Shown: piece by piece, positions 1 through 9,615 of the stretch
Position numbering within the stretch: position 1 is the first letter of the stretch
Layout: each line of letters begins with the position of its first letter
Translations under genes and position numbers: made by a program
DNA from: Terribacillus sp. FSL K6-0262
GTDB taxonomy: Bacteria > Bacillota > Bacilli > Bacillales > Amphibacillaceae
DNA length: 64,000 bases
Direction: 5' to 3'
NCBI RefSeq assembly: GCF_037977385.1
Contig: NZ_CP150277.1
Span: forward strand, 1,403,001 to 1,467,000
The notes under the pieces: model-generated
Seen by the model: only the letters and a program-made list of their open reading frames with translations
What the model was told of the DNA's origin: nothing
Database searches by the model: none

Positions 1-1233
1 AGGCTCGAATGCCGTCACTTCATTTATGAGAAGTTTGTAATGGGTACCAAAATCCGCCATGGAAACAACGATTCCTTCTCCCGCCTTGCCATCAAAAACA
101 AGACGCGCGGGATCCTCACGATCACCGATGCCCAACGGAGATACCACAATTTTTGGTTTATTGCCGGCTAGACTCGGATCGACTTCAAGCATATGGGACT
201 GAAGGACAGATTCCTGACCCGGAGTCATTTCATAGGTGTAATCCTCCATGAATCCAGTGGATTGGTTATGACTCATGACTTTGAGCAGACGATCCAGCGC
301 TGCTGTTTTCCAGTCGCCTTCCCCGGCAAATCCGTATCCTTGCTCCATCAATCGCTGGACAGCAAGTCCCGGTAGCTGCTTCATGCCATATAGATCCTCG
401 AAATTGGTCGTGAAAGCAGAATAGCCCCCTTCATCCAAGAAACGTTTGATGGCAATTTCATAGCTCGCCTGCACTTTGACACTAGCTTCCCATTCCTCCA
501 AATTATAGTCACCATACTCGAATACATAAGCATCTCTGTATTCACCGAACAATGCATCCACTTCTTCTTCCGAAACCGCATCGACATATCGGACCAAGTC
601 CCCGATGCCGTAGTAGTCCACTGTCCAGCCAAACTGTATTTGTGCTTCGATTTTATCTCCCTCGGTAACTGCTACATTACGCATATTGTCACCGAATCGG
701 GCAACTTTGATGTTGAAACTCTCCTTATACGCAACCGCTGCATCCATCCAAGCTGCAATTTCCTTTTGTACTTCTTCACGTTTCCAGTGACCAGTCACCA
801 CTTTATTCCGTTTATTCAATCGGGCATTGATAAAACCATATTCCCTGTCACCGTGTGCAGCTTGGTGAAGATTCATGTAATCCATATCGATCGTATCCCA
901 AGGTATACTTTCCTTAAACTGTGTCGCTAAATGAAGCAGAGGCTTCTGCAGCAGTTTCGTTCCTCGTATCCACATCTTTGCTGGAGAAAATGTATGCATC
1001 CATGTAATCACACCGGCTACTTCATCCCGGTAGTTTACTTCTTTCATGATGTTTGTGATTTTGTCCGCGCTTACAGCTAAATCCTGCAGAACTATTGAAT
1101 AAGGCAAGACACCGCTTTCATTCAATGCGTCTGTAATCGCTTGTGCATTTGCCTTCACCTCCGCCAAGGCTTCTTCCCCATATAGATGCTGCGAACCCAC
1201 CACAAACCAAAATACATTGTTATTTGTTTCCAT
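1..1233 (-). CDS. araA: L-arabinose isomerase, C-terminus beyond window
   Basis: Converts L-arabinose to L-ribulose, first step of cytoplasmic arabinose catabolism. Read on the minus strand from an ATG at 1233, the frame stays open to the window edge for 411 codons; the family is about 495 residues, so about 85 residues are missing. The translation starts [19 protein letters not shown], the typical AraA opening, and contains the family segments [15 protein letters not shown] and [13 protein letters not shown]. It is third in araB-araD-araA, 33 nt after araD. No frameshift is seen in the visible part. Confidence 0.95.
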   Translation of the reverse strand, partial: METNNNVFWFVVGSQHLYGEEALAEVKANAQAITDALNESGVLPYSIVLQDLAVSADKITNIMKEVNYRDEVAGVITWMHTFSPAKMWIRGTKLLQKPLLHLATQFKESIPWDTIDMDYMNLHQAAHGDREYGFINARLNKRNKVVTGHWKREEVQKEIAAWMDAAVAYKESFNIKVARFGDNMRNVAVTEGDKIEAQIQFGWTVDYYGIGDLVRYVDAVSEEEVDALFGEYRDAYVFEYGDYNLEEWEASVKVQASYEIAIKRFLDEGGYSAFTTNFEDLYGMKQLPGLAVQRLMEQGYGFAGEGDWKTAALDRLLKVMSHNQSTGFMEDYTYEMTPGQESVLQSHMLEVDPSLAGNKPKIVVSPLGIGDREDPARLVFDGKAGEGIVVSMADFGTHYKLLINEVTAFEP

Positions 1234-1266
1234 TGCAGACTCTCCTCCTCATCATTTGGTATTGCG

Positions 1267-1962
1267 TCACTTCTGCCCGTAATAAGCATCTTTGCCATGC
1301 TTTCGTAAATAGTGCTTATCCAATATCCGCTGCGGCAGCTCCTCCGCAAAATGATTTAGTTCCCGAGCGAATAAATTCATCTTTGAAACTTCATCCAGCA
1401 CCACACTGTTCATCACTGCCGTTTTGGCATCCTTGCCCCAAGTAAATGGACCATGCCCGCGCAGCAGCACTCCAGGTATCGACATAATGTCCAAATCCCG
1501 CTCTTTGAATGTCTCGATGATGACATTGCCTGTTTCAGCTTCATAGCCGCGATCGATCTCTTCCTGTGTCAAGAAACGCGCACATGGTATAGAGCCATAA
1601 AAGGTGTCTGCATGCGTGGTTCCCATTGCCGGGACATCCAGGCCAGCTTGCGCCCAGATGGTTGCCCAAGTGGAATGCGTATGGACGATGCCGCCAATTT
1701 CCGTATAATGCTTATACAGGACCGCATGTGTCTTTGTATCCGAAGATGGATTCAGCTCCCCTTCCACCACATTTCCTTCCAGATCAACAACGACCATGTC
1801 ACTGGCTGTCATCGTGTCATAATCGACGCCGCTTGGCTTAATGACAAACAAGCCGCTTTCACGATCGATTCCACTCGCATTTCCCCAGGTATACTTCACC
1901 AGTCCATACTTTGGAAGGTCCAGATTGGCTTGAAAAACTTCTTCTTTCAAATGTTCTAACAT
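1267..1962 (-). CDS. araD: L-ribulose-5-phosphate 4-epimerase
   Basis: 231 residues, the normal length of this class II aldolase-fold enzyme, which converts L-ribulose-5-P to D-xylulose-5-P and feeds the pentose phosphate pathway. Zinc ligands are visible as HTH (H94, H96) and H170 in LLRGHGPF; the catalytic Asp is D119 in [13 protein letters not shown] near residue 27 is the phosphate-binding loop. ATG at 1962 follows a GGAGGATC Shine-Dalgarno and lies 17 nt after the araB stop, so the genes are cotranscribed. Confidence 0.96.
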   Translation of the reverse strand: MLEHLKEEVFQANLDLPKYGLVKYTWGNASGIDRESGLFVIKPSGVDYDTMTASDMVVVDLEGNVVEGELNPSSDTKTHAVLYKHYTEIGGIVHTHSTWATIWAQAGLDVPAMGTTHADTFYGSIPCARFLTQEEIDRGYEAETGNVIIETFKERDLDIMSIPGVLLRGHGPFTWGKDAKTAVMNSVVLDEVSKMNLFARELNHFAEELPQRILDKHYLRKHGKDAYYGQK

Positions 1963-1979
1963 GTCAGATCCTCCAATCC

Positions 1980-3581
1980 TTAAATTAAATGATCAACTGC
2001 TGCCCGCTCGATTGCCAACCCACGCTCATATCTCGTAATGAAATCCTCAAAACCCCTCACATCAAATGCGTCGGGATACATTTCCTGCTTATGAACGGAA
2101 TCAAAAACCTTCTGGTCGAGGAAATGACCGAGGCTTTCCTGTTCCTCTCGATGCGCCATATACGCAGCAAGCAGGGCAATACCCCACGCTCCGCCATCAT
2201 CCGCTGTAGGCATTACCGACACAGGAGCATCCATCGCAGCGGCCACCATTTTCTGCCCCACTATAGGTGTCTTGAAAAGTCCGCCATGCGCAACGATATT
2301 GTCGATTGCCACTCTCTCCTGCTTATTCAGGATATCCATTCCTATTTTCAATGCCCCGAAAGCACTGAACAGCTGCGTTCGCATAAAATTAGCAAGATTG
2401 AAATTACTCTTGGGTGAACGGACAAATAAGGGACGCCCAGTTTCAAAACCAGTGATATTTTCGCCTGATAAATAACCATAGCTAAGCAAACCGCCGCCAT
2501 CTGGTTCTGCGCGCAAAGCTTCATGCAGCAGTACCTCGAATAATAAATCCGATTTCACTTCCATTCCCAGCGCCTCGGCAAATTCGCGGAATATATCGAC
2601 CCAGGCATTCAGGTCACTTGAACAATTGTTTGCATGGACCATTGCAACTGGGCTTCCTGTCGGCGTAGTCACTATATCTATTTCTGGGTACACCTCCGAA
2701 AGCTCCTTCTCCAGCACTACCATGGCAAAGACGGAGGTCCCGACCGAGACATTCCCTGTCCGTTTTCTTATACTGTTTGTCGCGACCATGCCTGTACCCG
2801 CATCACCCTCCGGAGGGCAAACAGGAATTCCCGGCTGCAAATTTTGGGACCGATCCAGGATCCTCGCTCCGACATCCGTCAATGAGCCCGCTTGATCGCC
2901 AGCTTTGTATACCTTAGGGAGAATATCCTTTAACTTCCACGGATAACCTTTTCCTGCAATCATCTCTTCAAACTGCTCCATCATCCGCTCGTTATAATTC
3001 TGTGTCCTCTCATCAATCGGGAACATTCCCGATGCATCACCTATCCCGATGGCTTTGTTGCCTGTCAGGAGCCAATGTACGAATCCCGCTAATGTAGTGA
3101 TCACATTTAAACGCGGCAGATGTTCTTCCTCGTTTAAAATTGCCTGATAAAGGTGCGCTATGCTCCATCTTTCAGGAATATTGAATCGGAATGCATCGGT
3201 CAATGCCTTTGCGGCAGCATGAGTTGTTGCATTGCGCCAAGTCCGGAACGGAACAAGCAGTTCACCAGTTTTATCAAAGGCCATGTATCCATGCATCATG
3301 GCCGAAAACCCGATGGAACCGATTGTGCGGATGGTAACACCATAACTTCGTTCAATTTCTTGTTTCATTTCACTGTAAGCAGTCTGCATACCGGTAATGA
3401 TATCCAACAGATTGTACGTCCAGATTCCACCTTCCAAGCGATTTTCCCAATCATAGCTTCCGGACGCGATCGTCTCAAAACCATTGTTGATCAGCACTGC
3501 TTTTATGCGAGTGGACCCAAATTCAATACCAAGTGACGTATCTCCCCTTATGATGGCTTGTGTGATAGCATCTCGATTCAT
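1980..3581 (-). CDS. araB: L-ribulokinase, short FGGY-kinase type
   Basis: Phosphorylates L-ribulose. FGGY-kinase fold: N-terminal phosphate-binding segment [11 protein letters not shown] (about residues 17-27), catalytic Asp region [10 protein letters not shown] (about 257-266), C-terminal ATP segment ADDGGAWG. At 533 residues it is shorter than the 560-residue B. subtilis enzyme and resembles, from memory, the AraB form of lactobacilli and clostridia. Substrate assignment rests mainly on its position in araBDA beside araR. The start ATG at 3581 has an AGGGGGG Shine-Dalgarno about 11 nt upstream. First gene of the operon. Confidence 0.9.
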   Translation of the reverse strand: MNRDAITQAIIRGDTSLGIEFGSTRIKAVLINNGFETIASGSYDWENRLEGGIWTYNLLDIITGMQTAYSEMKQEIERSYGVTIRTIGSIGFSAMMHGYMAFDKTGELLVPFRTWRNATTHAAAKALTDAFRFNIPERWSIAHLYQAILNEEEHLPRLNVITTLAGFVHWLLTGNKAIGIGDASGMFPIDERTQNYNERMMEQFEEMIAGKGYPWKLKDILPKVYKAGDQAGSLTDVGARILDRSQNLQPGIPVCPPEGDAGTGMVATNSIRKRTGNVSVGTSVFAMVVLEKELSEVYPEIDIVTTPTGSPVAMVHANNCSSDLNAWVDIFREFAEALGMEVKSDLLFEVLLHEALRAEPDGGGLLSYGYLSGENITGFETGRPLFVRSPKSNFNLANFMRTQLFSAFGALKIGMDILNKQERVAIDNIVAHGGLFKTPIVGQKMVAAAMDAPVSVMPTADDGGAWGIALLAAYMAHREEQESLGHFLDQKVFDSVHKQEMYPDAFDVRGFEDFITRYERGLAIERAAVDHLI

Positions 3582-3619
3582 AGGATCTGAACCCCCCTAT
3601 ATTGAAAGCACCCCCTTTG

Positions 3620-3633
3620 AGAATGCGCTTTCA
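3620..3633 (-). promoter_or_regulatory. possible cre (CcpA) site, araBDA leader
   Basis: Read on the minus strand, TGAAAGCGCATTCT matches the cre pattern TGWNANCGNTNWCA at all but two positions. It lies just downstream of the araB promoter, where CcpA roadblocks are known for sugar operons. The weak match makes this tentative. Confidence 0.4.
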
Positions 3634-3645
3634 TTTAATGACTTC

Positions 3646-3674
3646 AGTATATTTTCTGTACGTACAAATGTCAA
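3646..3674 (-). promoter_or_regulatory. SigA promoter of araBDA
   Basis: Minus-strand -35 TTGACA (3669-3674) and -10 TATACT (3646-3651) with a 17-nt spacer. An AraR operator fills the spacer, so repressor and RNA polymerase cannot bind together. Confidence 0.88.
3654..3669. promoter_or_regulatory. AraR operator 1
   Basis: TTCTGTACGTACAAAT differs at two positions from the B. subtilis AraR consensus ATTTGTACGTACAAAT. It occupies the araB promoter spacer. Confidence 0.85.
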
Positions 3675-3684
3675 CAATTTTTAA

Positions 3685-3700
3685 ATATGTACTTACAAAT
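3685..3700. promoter_or_regulatory. AraR operator 2
   Basis: ATATGTACTTACAAAT, two mismatches to the AraR consensus, same orientation as operator 1 and 31 bp centre to centre, about three helical turns. This fits cooperative binding by AraR dimers just upstream of the araB -35. Confidence 0.82.
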
Positions 3701-3803
3701 AACTCATTCACCCGCTATCAAGATCAGAGGATAATCAAAAATCCCCTAACACCATCTCTTTAAAATACGGATTTTGTTTTCTTTCCAGGTTGCAAATGAT
3801 AGA

Positions 3804-3819
3804 ATATGTCCATACAAAT
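3804..3819. promoter_or_regulatory. AraR operator 3, near araR
   Basis: ATATGTCCATACAAAT, a looser match to the AraR consensus, 53 bp before the araR start codon. Probably the autoregulatory site of araR. Confidence 0.68.
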
Positions 3820-3871
3820 ATCATTCGTAATTAAATTAGTCCGCTAATAAATCTTGGGAAGTGATAGAAAT

Positions 3872-4951
3872 ATGAAAACAAAATATCAGGTCATTATAGA
3901 AGAATTAAAGAGTAAGATTTTATCAGGAGATTATAGCGTAGGAGAACGGATTCCCACTGAATCGGCTTTGCAAGAAACTTATAACGTCAGCCGCCACACT
4001 GTACGCAAGGCAATCTTGGAATTAGCCACCGAAGGATTCCTGAGAAGCGAGAAAGGATCCGGGACTTATGTCAGCGGTGAGTACAAATCCTCCGGTAAAC
4101 CCACCAATAAAACAATCGGCGTCATTACAACCTATATATCCGATTATATCTTCCCTTCGATCATCCGCGGGATTGAAGGGCGTCTCAATGAAGAGGACTA
4201 TTCCTTGCTATTAGCTAGTACCAATAATGATGTAGAACAGGAAAAAAAAGCTTTGGAAATGATGTTATCTTATGGAGTGGATGGTTTGATAGTCGAGCCT
4301 ACCAGGAGTAATTTATACAATCCCAATATTGCTTATTACCTATCATTCAAGGAAAAAGATATACCATTTATCATGATCAATGCTCATTACGAGGAATTGG
4401 ATGTACCTTATCTATGCCTGGACGATGTACAATCCAGTTATCTTGCTACAAATCTATTGATAAATAAAGGACATACACAAATTGGTCTTGTTGCAAAAAT
4501 GGATGATTTACAAGGAAAGTATCGAATGAAAGGGTATATAAAAGCGCTCGGTGAAGCTAAATTACCTTTTCAGCCCGAGCATGTACTCTCTTTCGATACA
4601 GAAACCAAACAAGATTTGCGTATGAATATGAAAAAATTCCTCACAGAATATAAGGAGACGCTGACTTCCATCATATGCTACAACGATGAAGTCGGATTAG
4701 AAGTAGTGAATGTATGCAGACAACTAGATATAGCAGTACCAGACAAATTGTCCATCATCGGTCAGGACAATTCCTATATTGCCAAAAATGCCAATATCCA
4801 ATTGACTACATTGACCCATCCGCAAGAACTGATGGGGCGTGATGCCGCTGATTGGATCATCATGAAGCTTCAAGGAAAGAAAGATTTACCGAATGAAATT
4901 TATTATCAGCCGGAAATGATCGAAGGGGAAACAGTCAAAGAACTCACATGA
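3872..4951 (+). CDS. araR: arabinose-responsive repressor AraR
   Basis: 359 residues. An N-terminal GntR-type winged helix (about 1-70, with NVSRHTVRKAILELATEGF) is joined to a LacI/GalR-type sugar-binding domain (about 75-359), the hallmark architecture of AraR. It represses ara genes and leaves DNA when L-arabinose binds. I chose ATG 3872 over an upstream in-frame TTG at 3854 because it matches family N-termini and follows GGGAAGTGAT. Divergent from araBDA across a 290-bp region with three operators. No arabinose transporter gene is visible here. Confidence 0.94.
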   Translation: MKTKYQVIIEELKSKILSGDYSVGERIPTESALQETYNVSRHTVRKAILELATEGFLRSEKGSGTYVSGEYKSSGKPTNKTIGVITTYISDYIFPSIIRGIEGRLNEEDYSLLLASTNNDVEQEKKALEMMLSYGVDGLIVEPTRSNLYNPNIAYYLSFKEKDIPFIMINAHYEELDVPYLCLDDVQSSYLATNLLINKGHTQIGLVAKMDDLQGKYRMKGYIKALGEAKLPFQPEHVLSFDTETKQDLRMNMKKFLTEYKETLTSIICYNDEVGLEVVNVCRQLDIAVPDKLSIIGQDNSYIAKNANIQLTTLTHPQELMGRDAADWIIMKLQGKKDLPNEIYYQPEMIEGETVKELT

Positions 4952-5010
4952 CTGAAATGCTTCCGAGGAGTCTCTGTTCTGTCCACCCTAATTTAAATCA
5001 ACGCAAAAAA

Positions 5011-5058
5011 CCCGAACTTACGCGTATCTTCATTTCAAGATTCACGTCCTCGTTCGGG
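5011..5058 (+). terminator. hairpin after araR
   Basis: CCCGAAC (5011-5017) pairs with GTTCGGG (5052-5058); an inner stem ATCTT/AAGAT extends it. A-rich on the left and T-rich on the right, so it may also serve the convergent aldo/keto reductase gene. Confidence 0.6.
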
Positions 5059-5105
5059 CTTTCCTGTTACTGGAACTCTTTTGTCCCAGCCTCTTTCCGT
5101 TTTCC

Positions 5106-5930
5106 TTATCGTACGTTCATATCATTTGGATGTGCACCTTTGCGGCGTCCGGCATCCAATTTGTTGATGGCATCCATATCCTCAGCAGAAAGCTCGAAAT
5201 CGAATACTTGGAAATTCTCTTCGATGCGGGATGGTGTCACGGATTTCGGAATGACGATTGTGTCATTCTGAAGATGCCAGCGAAGCACGACTTGGGCTGC
5301 TGTTTTGCCAAGCTTTTCAGCGATAGCAGTTACGACTTCATCCTTCAGCACATCGCCGCCTTGGTCAAGCGGGCTCCATGCTTCAACGAAGATATCGTGC
5401 TTCTTGCAGAATTCTTTCAGCTCGTTTTGTGCCAAGTACGGGTGGCATTCAACCTGGTTCAATACCGGTGTGATTTCTGTTTCTTTCATCAGACGCTCGA
5501 GATGCTCAATCTCAAAGTTACATACGCCGATCGCTTTCACGCGGCCGTCTTTGTAAAGCTTCTCCAATGCTTTGTAAGTATCTACATACTCGTCATATTG
5601 CGGTGTCGGCCAGTGGATAAGATAAAGATCCACATAATCCAGGCCAAGGCGCTCCAGGCTTGCTTCAAAGGCAGCGATTGTGTTGTCATATCCTTGATCG
5701 GAGTTCCACACTTTTGTAGTGATGAACAAATCTTCCCTGTTCACATTCGCTTCCTTGATCGCTTTGCCGACACCTTCTTCATTTTTGTAAATCATGGCTG
5801 TGTCGATGCTGGTATAACCAACTTCAAGTGCTTTTGCTACTGCAGCAGTTGCTTCTTCGTTTCCTACCTGCCATACTCCAAAGCCAAGCTGTGGCATTTT
5901 CAAGCCATTGTTTAGTGTTACATAGTTCAT
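5106..5930 (-). CDS. aldo/keto reductase (YtbE/YvgN-like)
   Basis: 274-residue NADPH-dependent TIM-barrel reductase of the 2,5-diketo-gluconate reductase group. The catalytic tetrad is visible: D43, Y48 (SIDTAMIYKN), K73 (ITTKVW) and H106 (YLIHWP). The cofactor segment IPKSVTPSRIEEN lies near the C-terminus. The start at 5930 has AAAGGAG about 9 nt upstream; an earlier in-frame ATG would add 21 residues without family similarity. The physiological substrate cannot be told; relatives reduce methylglyoxal and other aldehydes. Confidence 0.9.
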   Translation of the reverse strand: MNYVTLNNGLKMPQLGFGVWQVGNEEATAAVAKALEVGYTSIDTAMIYKNEEGVGKAIKEANVNREDLFITTKVWNSDQGYDNTIAAFEASLERLGLDYVDLYLIHWPTPQYDEYVDTYKALEKLYKDGRVKAIGVCNFEIEHLERLMKETEITPVLNQVECHPYLAQNELKEFCKKHDIFVEAWSPLDQGGDVLKDEVVTAIAEKLGKTAAQVVLRWHLQNDTIVIPKSVTPSRIEENFQVFDFELSAEDMDAINKLDAGRRKGAHPNDMNVR

Positions 5931-6010
5931 CCAAAGCACTCCTTTAGCGGTTTTTATCGTATTTAGTATAGCGTTGCCTGCATAGGCTGTCATGTAAAAT
6001 GCCTATGCAT

Positions 6011-6853
6011 TCACACGACCTCCAACGGTACTTTCGACGCTGGCGGCGGGAATTCCTTGTCTATTTTTGCAAGATCATCTTCATTCAATACAAGATTGCC
6101 CGCATCAGCGTTTTCCATCACATGCGCAGCTTGTCCGGATTTCGGTATGCTGAGAACCTGGCCAGACCGGATCGTCCAAGCCAAAGCAATTTGGGAAACA
6201 GATACATCATATATTTTTGCCAGTTCCCGGACAGCGGCATTTTGCAGGATTTTCTTCCGGTCCCCTTGTGCCAATGGACAATACGCCATGATCGGTATCC
6301 CTTTTTCCTTATGCCAAGGCAGCAAATCATATTCGATTCCTCGGGCTGTGAGATTATATAGTACTTGGTTAACTGCGCAATTCTTTCCATCCTCGATCTT
6401 CCACAGCTCTTCCATATCATCTGTATCGAAATTCGATACACCCCAGCGCTTGATCTTCCCTTCTTCCTTCAGCTGTTCAAAAGCAGCTACCGTTTCCTCA
6501 AGCGGGACTGCTCCTCGCCAGTGCAGCAAATACAAATCCAGATAATCAGTGCCTAAACGCTCCAGGGAATGATTGCAAGCTTCCAATACATCATCGAATG
6601 CGGCATTGGAAGGTAGAACTTTTGAAACAAGGAAGACTTTTTCCCTTCTATTAGCAATAGCTTCCCGTACAAGATGCTCTGACCGGCCGTATCCGTACAT
6701 TTCGGCTGTGTCGATCACCAGCAGCCCCTGATCGATCCCTGTCCGCAACGCTTGGATTTCATCATGCCGTTTCGACTCATCATCCCCTACATTCCATGTT
6801 CCTTGTCCGATTGCCGGAAGTTCGGTTCCATCTTGGAGTGTAATCATCTTCAT
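6011..6853 (-). CDS. aldo/keto reductase (YeaE-like)
   Basis: 280 residues, second aldo/keto reductase, only distantly similar to its neighbour. Tetrad D48, Y53, K78, H111 (LYLLHWRG); cofactor-binding IPKSGQAAHVMEN near residue 237. GGAGGAG lies 8 nt before the ATG. The leading MKMITLQDGTELPAIGQGTW and overall length resemble the E. coli YeaE type, a methylglyoxal reductase; this is family resemblance, not proof. The 80-nt gap to the downstream reductase allows cotranscription. A decayed LysR-type gene lies just upstream. Confidence 0.88.
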   Translation of the reverse strand: MKMITLQDGTELPAIGQGTWNVGDDESKRHDEIQALRTGIDQGLLVIDTAEMYGYGRSEHLVREAIANRREKVFLVSKVLPSNAAFDDVLEACNHSLERLGTDYLDLYLLHWRGAVPLEETVAAFEQLKEEGKIKRWGVSNFDTDDMEELWKIEDGKNCAVNQVLYNLTARGIEYDLLPWHKEKGIPIMAYCPLAQGDRKKILQNAAVRELAKIYDVSVSQIALAWTIRSGQVLSIPKSGQAAHVMENADAGNLVLNEDDLAKIDKEFPPPASKVPLEVV

Positions 6854-6893
6854 CGTTTTCTCCTCCTCATCACTTACTTTTTCCCGTCAGACA

Positions 6894-7301
6894 TCATTTA
6901 TCAAACGTTTGTTCAAGAACGATGGATGGCAGCTTACATGCTCTTATTGGCAGGATACGCCAACTGCCATTGTTTTTCCTCAGCTGAACTGTCCCGACCC
7001 AATCACGAAATTTTTTCATCCATGGGCACATTGATCGGGACCTTATCCGGCTTTTCTGCTCGGCATCTACATCCCGATCAGACAGCTGCCTGGATTCGTC
7101 CAGGAAATCACGAAGTTTTTCCCGCCGACATATGGTGTTGCAGCCTTGTGTGATGTCCTGATCTGCAATGGAAATCACCTTTGCCAAAGCCCCAAACTCC
7201 ATATTGGACGAATTCAAGGAAACATTCGGCTTGCGAATTAATTTATTCGATTCTGTCACACAGCTGCCCGGCATCCGCAGCATACTCTTCCTGACTGGCA
7301 T
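6894..7301 (-). pseudogene. decayed LysR-type regulator, effector domain remnant
   Basis: A 135-codon frame is open on the minus strand, but sense is spread over several frames. One frame gives PNVSLNSSNMEFGALAKVIS then IADQ, resembling the middle of a LysR effector domain. A shifted frame around 7010-7045 gives DKVPINVPMDEKI, and near 6950-7000 WVGTVQLRKNNG then SLAYPANKSM and a stop, like a LysR C-terminus. No HTH N-terminus is found before the resolvase-like gene's terminator. I read this as a 5'-truncated, multiply frameshifted remnant. The family call is by eye and moderate at best. Confidence 0.45.
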
Positions 7302-7369
7302 GATTTTTTAAGCTTTGGCATTTGGATGCGTTCTGTCCGGATGTGATTTGAGTTTTTACCCAAGGAGCA

Positions 7370-7412
7370 AAAAAGACAGTATCCTGTTTAACGAGGAGTA
7401 CTGTCTTTTTTT
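7370..7412 (-). terminator. terminator downstream of resolvase-like gene
   Basis: AAAAAGACAGTA (7370-7381) pairs with TACTGTCTTTTT (7399-7410), 17-nt loop. The U-run exists in both directions, so it is probably bidirectional. Confidence 0.85.
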
Positions 7413-7463
7413 GTTTATTGCCTATTATTCAAACGCTTGTTTGACTTCCTTCTTCGACATAAT

Positions 7464-7985
7464 CTACTCCTGCAGATAACGATATAACGTTGTCTTGCTT
7501 ATGCCCGTTTCAATGGTAATTTCCGCTATCGTATATTTTTTGCTGCGATACATATCAATCGCCCTCTGCACATTCCTGTCCGGCTTCCGCGGTCTTCCCC
7601 CTATCCGATTCCTCGATTTGGCTTCAGACAGGCCTGCTTTGGTCCTCTCCCCGACCACTTCTTTCCGAAAATCGGCAATCTGTTCCAGATGCTGAAAAAA
7701 CGAATCTTCCCTGGTATCGATCCCGTCTTCTATCGATACCAGGACAGCTTGCTTTTCCTTCAGATTCCGGCAAATTTCGATCAGATGCTTTGTCGAGTTA
7801 GCCAAACTGTACAATTTGCGTACAACCACCTCATCTCCTGGCTGCAGCTTCTCCAATAGTTCCTCGAGTAAAGGCTGTCCTTGTACATCCTCCCTTTCTT
7901 CTATCACTGTTTCACAGCTTTTTATTTCTTTTGGCTGCAGCGCCCATTTTTCTTGTACAAATTCCCTTATATATGCGATTTTCAT
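7464..7985 (-). CDS. resolvase/invertase-family protein lacking the catalytic serine
   Basis: 173 residues with the fold order of small serine recombinases: N-terminal catalytic-type domain, E-helix (GERTKAGLSEAKSRN), and a C-terminal Hin-type HTH (AEITIETGISKTTLYRYL). The usual YARVSTxxQ start reads YIREFVQEKWALQ, so the nucleophilic serine position (residue 9) is Phe. The DRLARS segment reads YSLANS, removing active-site arginines. DNA binding looks intact, so it probably acts as a regulator rather than a recombinase. An inverted repeat sits 23 bp upstream. It is divergent from sulP. Confidence 0.8.
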   Translation of the reverse strand: MKIAYIREFVQEKWALQPKEIKSCETVIEEREDVQGQPLLEELLEKLQPGDEVVVRKLYSLANSTKHLIEICRNLKEKQAVLVSIEDGIDTREDSFFQHLEQIADFRKEVVGERTKAGLSEAKSRNRIGGRPRKPDRNVQRAIDMYRSKKYTIAEITIETGISKTTLYRYLQE

Positions 7986-8007
7986 TCCGGCTCACCCCAA
8001 ATATGGT

Positions 8008-8028
8008 ACCAAAAACGTTTGTTTTGGT
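8008..8028. repeat. inverted repeat upstream of resolvase-like gene
   Basis: ACCAAAA (8008-8014), 7-nt spacer, TTTTGGT (8022-8028). It lies between the divergent resolvase-like gene and sulP and is a candidate operator for the former's intact HTH. Confidence 0.55.
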
Positions 8029-8092
8029 TCACAAAATACTTCCATCATGTTACAGTAAGCTTAACAAAATTCGGACGCGACTTCTATGAGAC

Positions 8093-8120
8093 TTGGAAGT
8101 CAACACATTATATATAAAAT
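8093..8120 (+). promoter_or_regulatory. probable promoter of sulP
   Basis: -35 TTGGAA (8093-8098), 16-nt spacer, -10 TAAAAT (8115-8120), followed closely by the GAGGTG ribosome site and a TTG start at 8135. The leader would be very short. Confidence 0.5.
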
Positions 8121-8134
8121 GAGGTGTATGTAGA

Positions 8135-9601
8135 TTGTCAGCAACAAAACTGAATAAACAATGGTTTGGCAATATCCGCGGTGATCTCCTATCCGGTATC
8201 GTCGTGGCCTTGGCCTTGATTCCCGAAGCAATCGCTTTTTCCATCATCGCAGGTGTAGATCCGATGGTCGGTTTATATGCATCCTTTTCCATGGCTGTGA
8301 TCATTGCCATCGTCGGCGGAAGACCTGCGATGATTTCTGCTGCCACAGGCGCGATGGCATTATTGATGGTGACATTGGTAAAGGAGCACGGCTTGCAGTA
8401 TTTATTTGCCACCACCATCCTGACCGGTGTCCTGCAGCTCCTATTTGGCGTCTTAGGTATTGCCCGTTTCATGAAATTCATTCCGCGTTCGGTCATGATC
8501 GGATTTGTGAACGCACTTGCCATCCTGATATTCATGGCACAAGTTCCGCATTTCATCGGGATCAATACGACCACTTACATCATAGTAGGTGTCACACTTG
8601 CCATCATCTATCTGTTCCCTTACGTCACGAAGGCCGTGCCGGCACCCCTGGTAGCCATTCTGGCAATGACCATTCTGTCCATCGTATTGCATCTCGATGT
8701 CCGGACTGTAGGTGACTTGGGTGAAATCAAACAAGCATTGCCTTCTTTCTTGATTCCTGATATCCCCTTCAGCTTGGAGACCTTGCAAATCATCTTCCCG
8801 ACGGCATTGGCGCTGTCGATCGTCGGGCTGCTGGAATCCTTGCTGACAGCATCGATTGTCGATGACATGACAGATACCGATAGCAATAAAAACAAGGAAG
8901 CTCGCGGACAGGGCATTGCCAATATCGTGACAGGCTTTTTCGGCGGCATGGCAGGCTGTGCGATGATCGGACAGTCCGTCATCAACGTCAAATCCGGCGG
9001 GCGCGGACGTCTTTCCACCCTTGTCGCAGGTATATTCCTGATGTTCCTCATCCTTGTTTTGGGAGACTGGGTCGTAATGATTCCAATGCCTGCACTTGTC
9101 GGTGTCATGATCATGGTTTCCATCGGTACATTTGATTGGCACTCACTGCGCAGCCTCACACGCGTGCCTTTGTCGGATTCGGCTGTCATGGTCGTGACCG
9201 TCATCGCGGTGGTAGCCACGCATAATTTATCCATCGGTGTATTCATCGGTATCCTGCTGAGTGCCATTTTCTTCGTTGCCAAGATTTCAAAAGTGAAAAT
9301 CGAAGAAAGTACTGGCAAAGACCATATCCGATATGCTATCACAGGCCAGCTTTTCTTTGCCTCCGTGACCGATTTCATGAATGGCTTCTCTTATGAGGAT
9401 CCAGTAAAACAAGTGACCCTTGATTTTACAAATACGCATGTCTGGGATGACTCCGCAGTGGCAGCGATTGACAAAGTCGTGCTAAAATTCAGGGAGAAAG
9501 GGACGACTGTCACCTTGGAAGGCTTGAATAATGACAGTCAGGCACTGATGCACAGATTGACAACCAGCGATTCGGCATATGTGAAAGTATCAAACCATTA
9601 A
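8135..9601 (+). CDS. SulP-family anion transporter (YbaR-like)
   Basis: 488 residues. Around ten to twelve hydrophobic segments fill residues 15-385, opening with [20 protein letters not shown], the SulP signature; a C-terminal STAS domain (about 395-488, with [20 protein letters not shown]) follows. SulP proteins move sulfate, bicarbonate or other anions; the cargo is not deducible here. Start is TTG 8135, with GAGGTG about 10 nt upstream and no usable ATG nearby. A universal stress protein gene follows 14 nt downstream, a common pairing that suggests stress-linked control. Confidence 0.92.
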   Translation: MSATKLNKQWFGNIRGDLLSGIVVALALIPEAIAFSIIAGVDPMVGLYASFSMAVIIAIVGGRPAMISAATGAMALLMVTLVKEHGLQYLFATTILTGVLQLLFGVLGIARFMKFIPRSVMIGFVNALAILIFMAQVPHFIGINTTTYIIVGVTLAIIYLFPYVTKAVPAPLVAILAMTILSIVLHLDVRTVGDLGEIKQALPSFLIPDIPFSLETLQIIFPTALALSIVGLLESLLTASIVDDMTDTDSNKNKEARGQGIANIVTGFFGGMAGCAMIGQSVINVKSGGRGRLSTLVAGIFLMFLILVLGDWVVMIPMPALVGVMIMVSIGTFDWHSLRSLTRVPLSDSAVMVVTVIAVVATHNLSIGVFIGILLSAIFFVAKISKVKIEESTGKDHIRYAITGQLFFASVTDFMNGFSYEDPVKQVTLDFTNTHVWDDSAVAAIDKVVLKFREKGTTVTLEGLNNDSQALMHRLTTSDSAYVKVSNH

Positions 9602-9615
9602 AAGGCGGTGCATCC

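Noticed and set aside
7464..7985. Active site-specific recombinase marking a mobile element
   Set aside because: Catalytic Ser and Arg are replaced and no element boundaries or duplicated target sites are seen.
8453..9378. Two long minus-strand frames (229 and 252 codons) over sulP
   Set aside because: Mirror images of a well supported transporter gene; no ribosome site and low-complexity composition.
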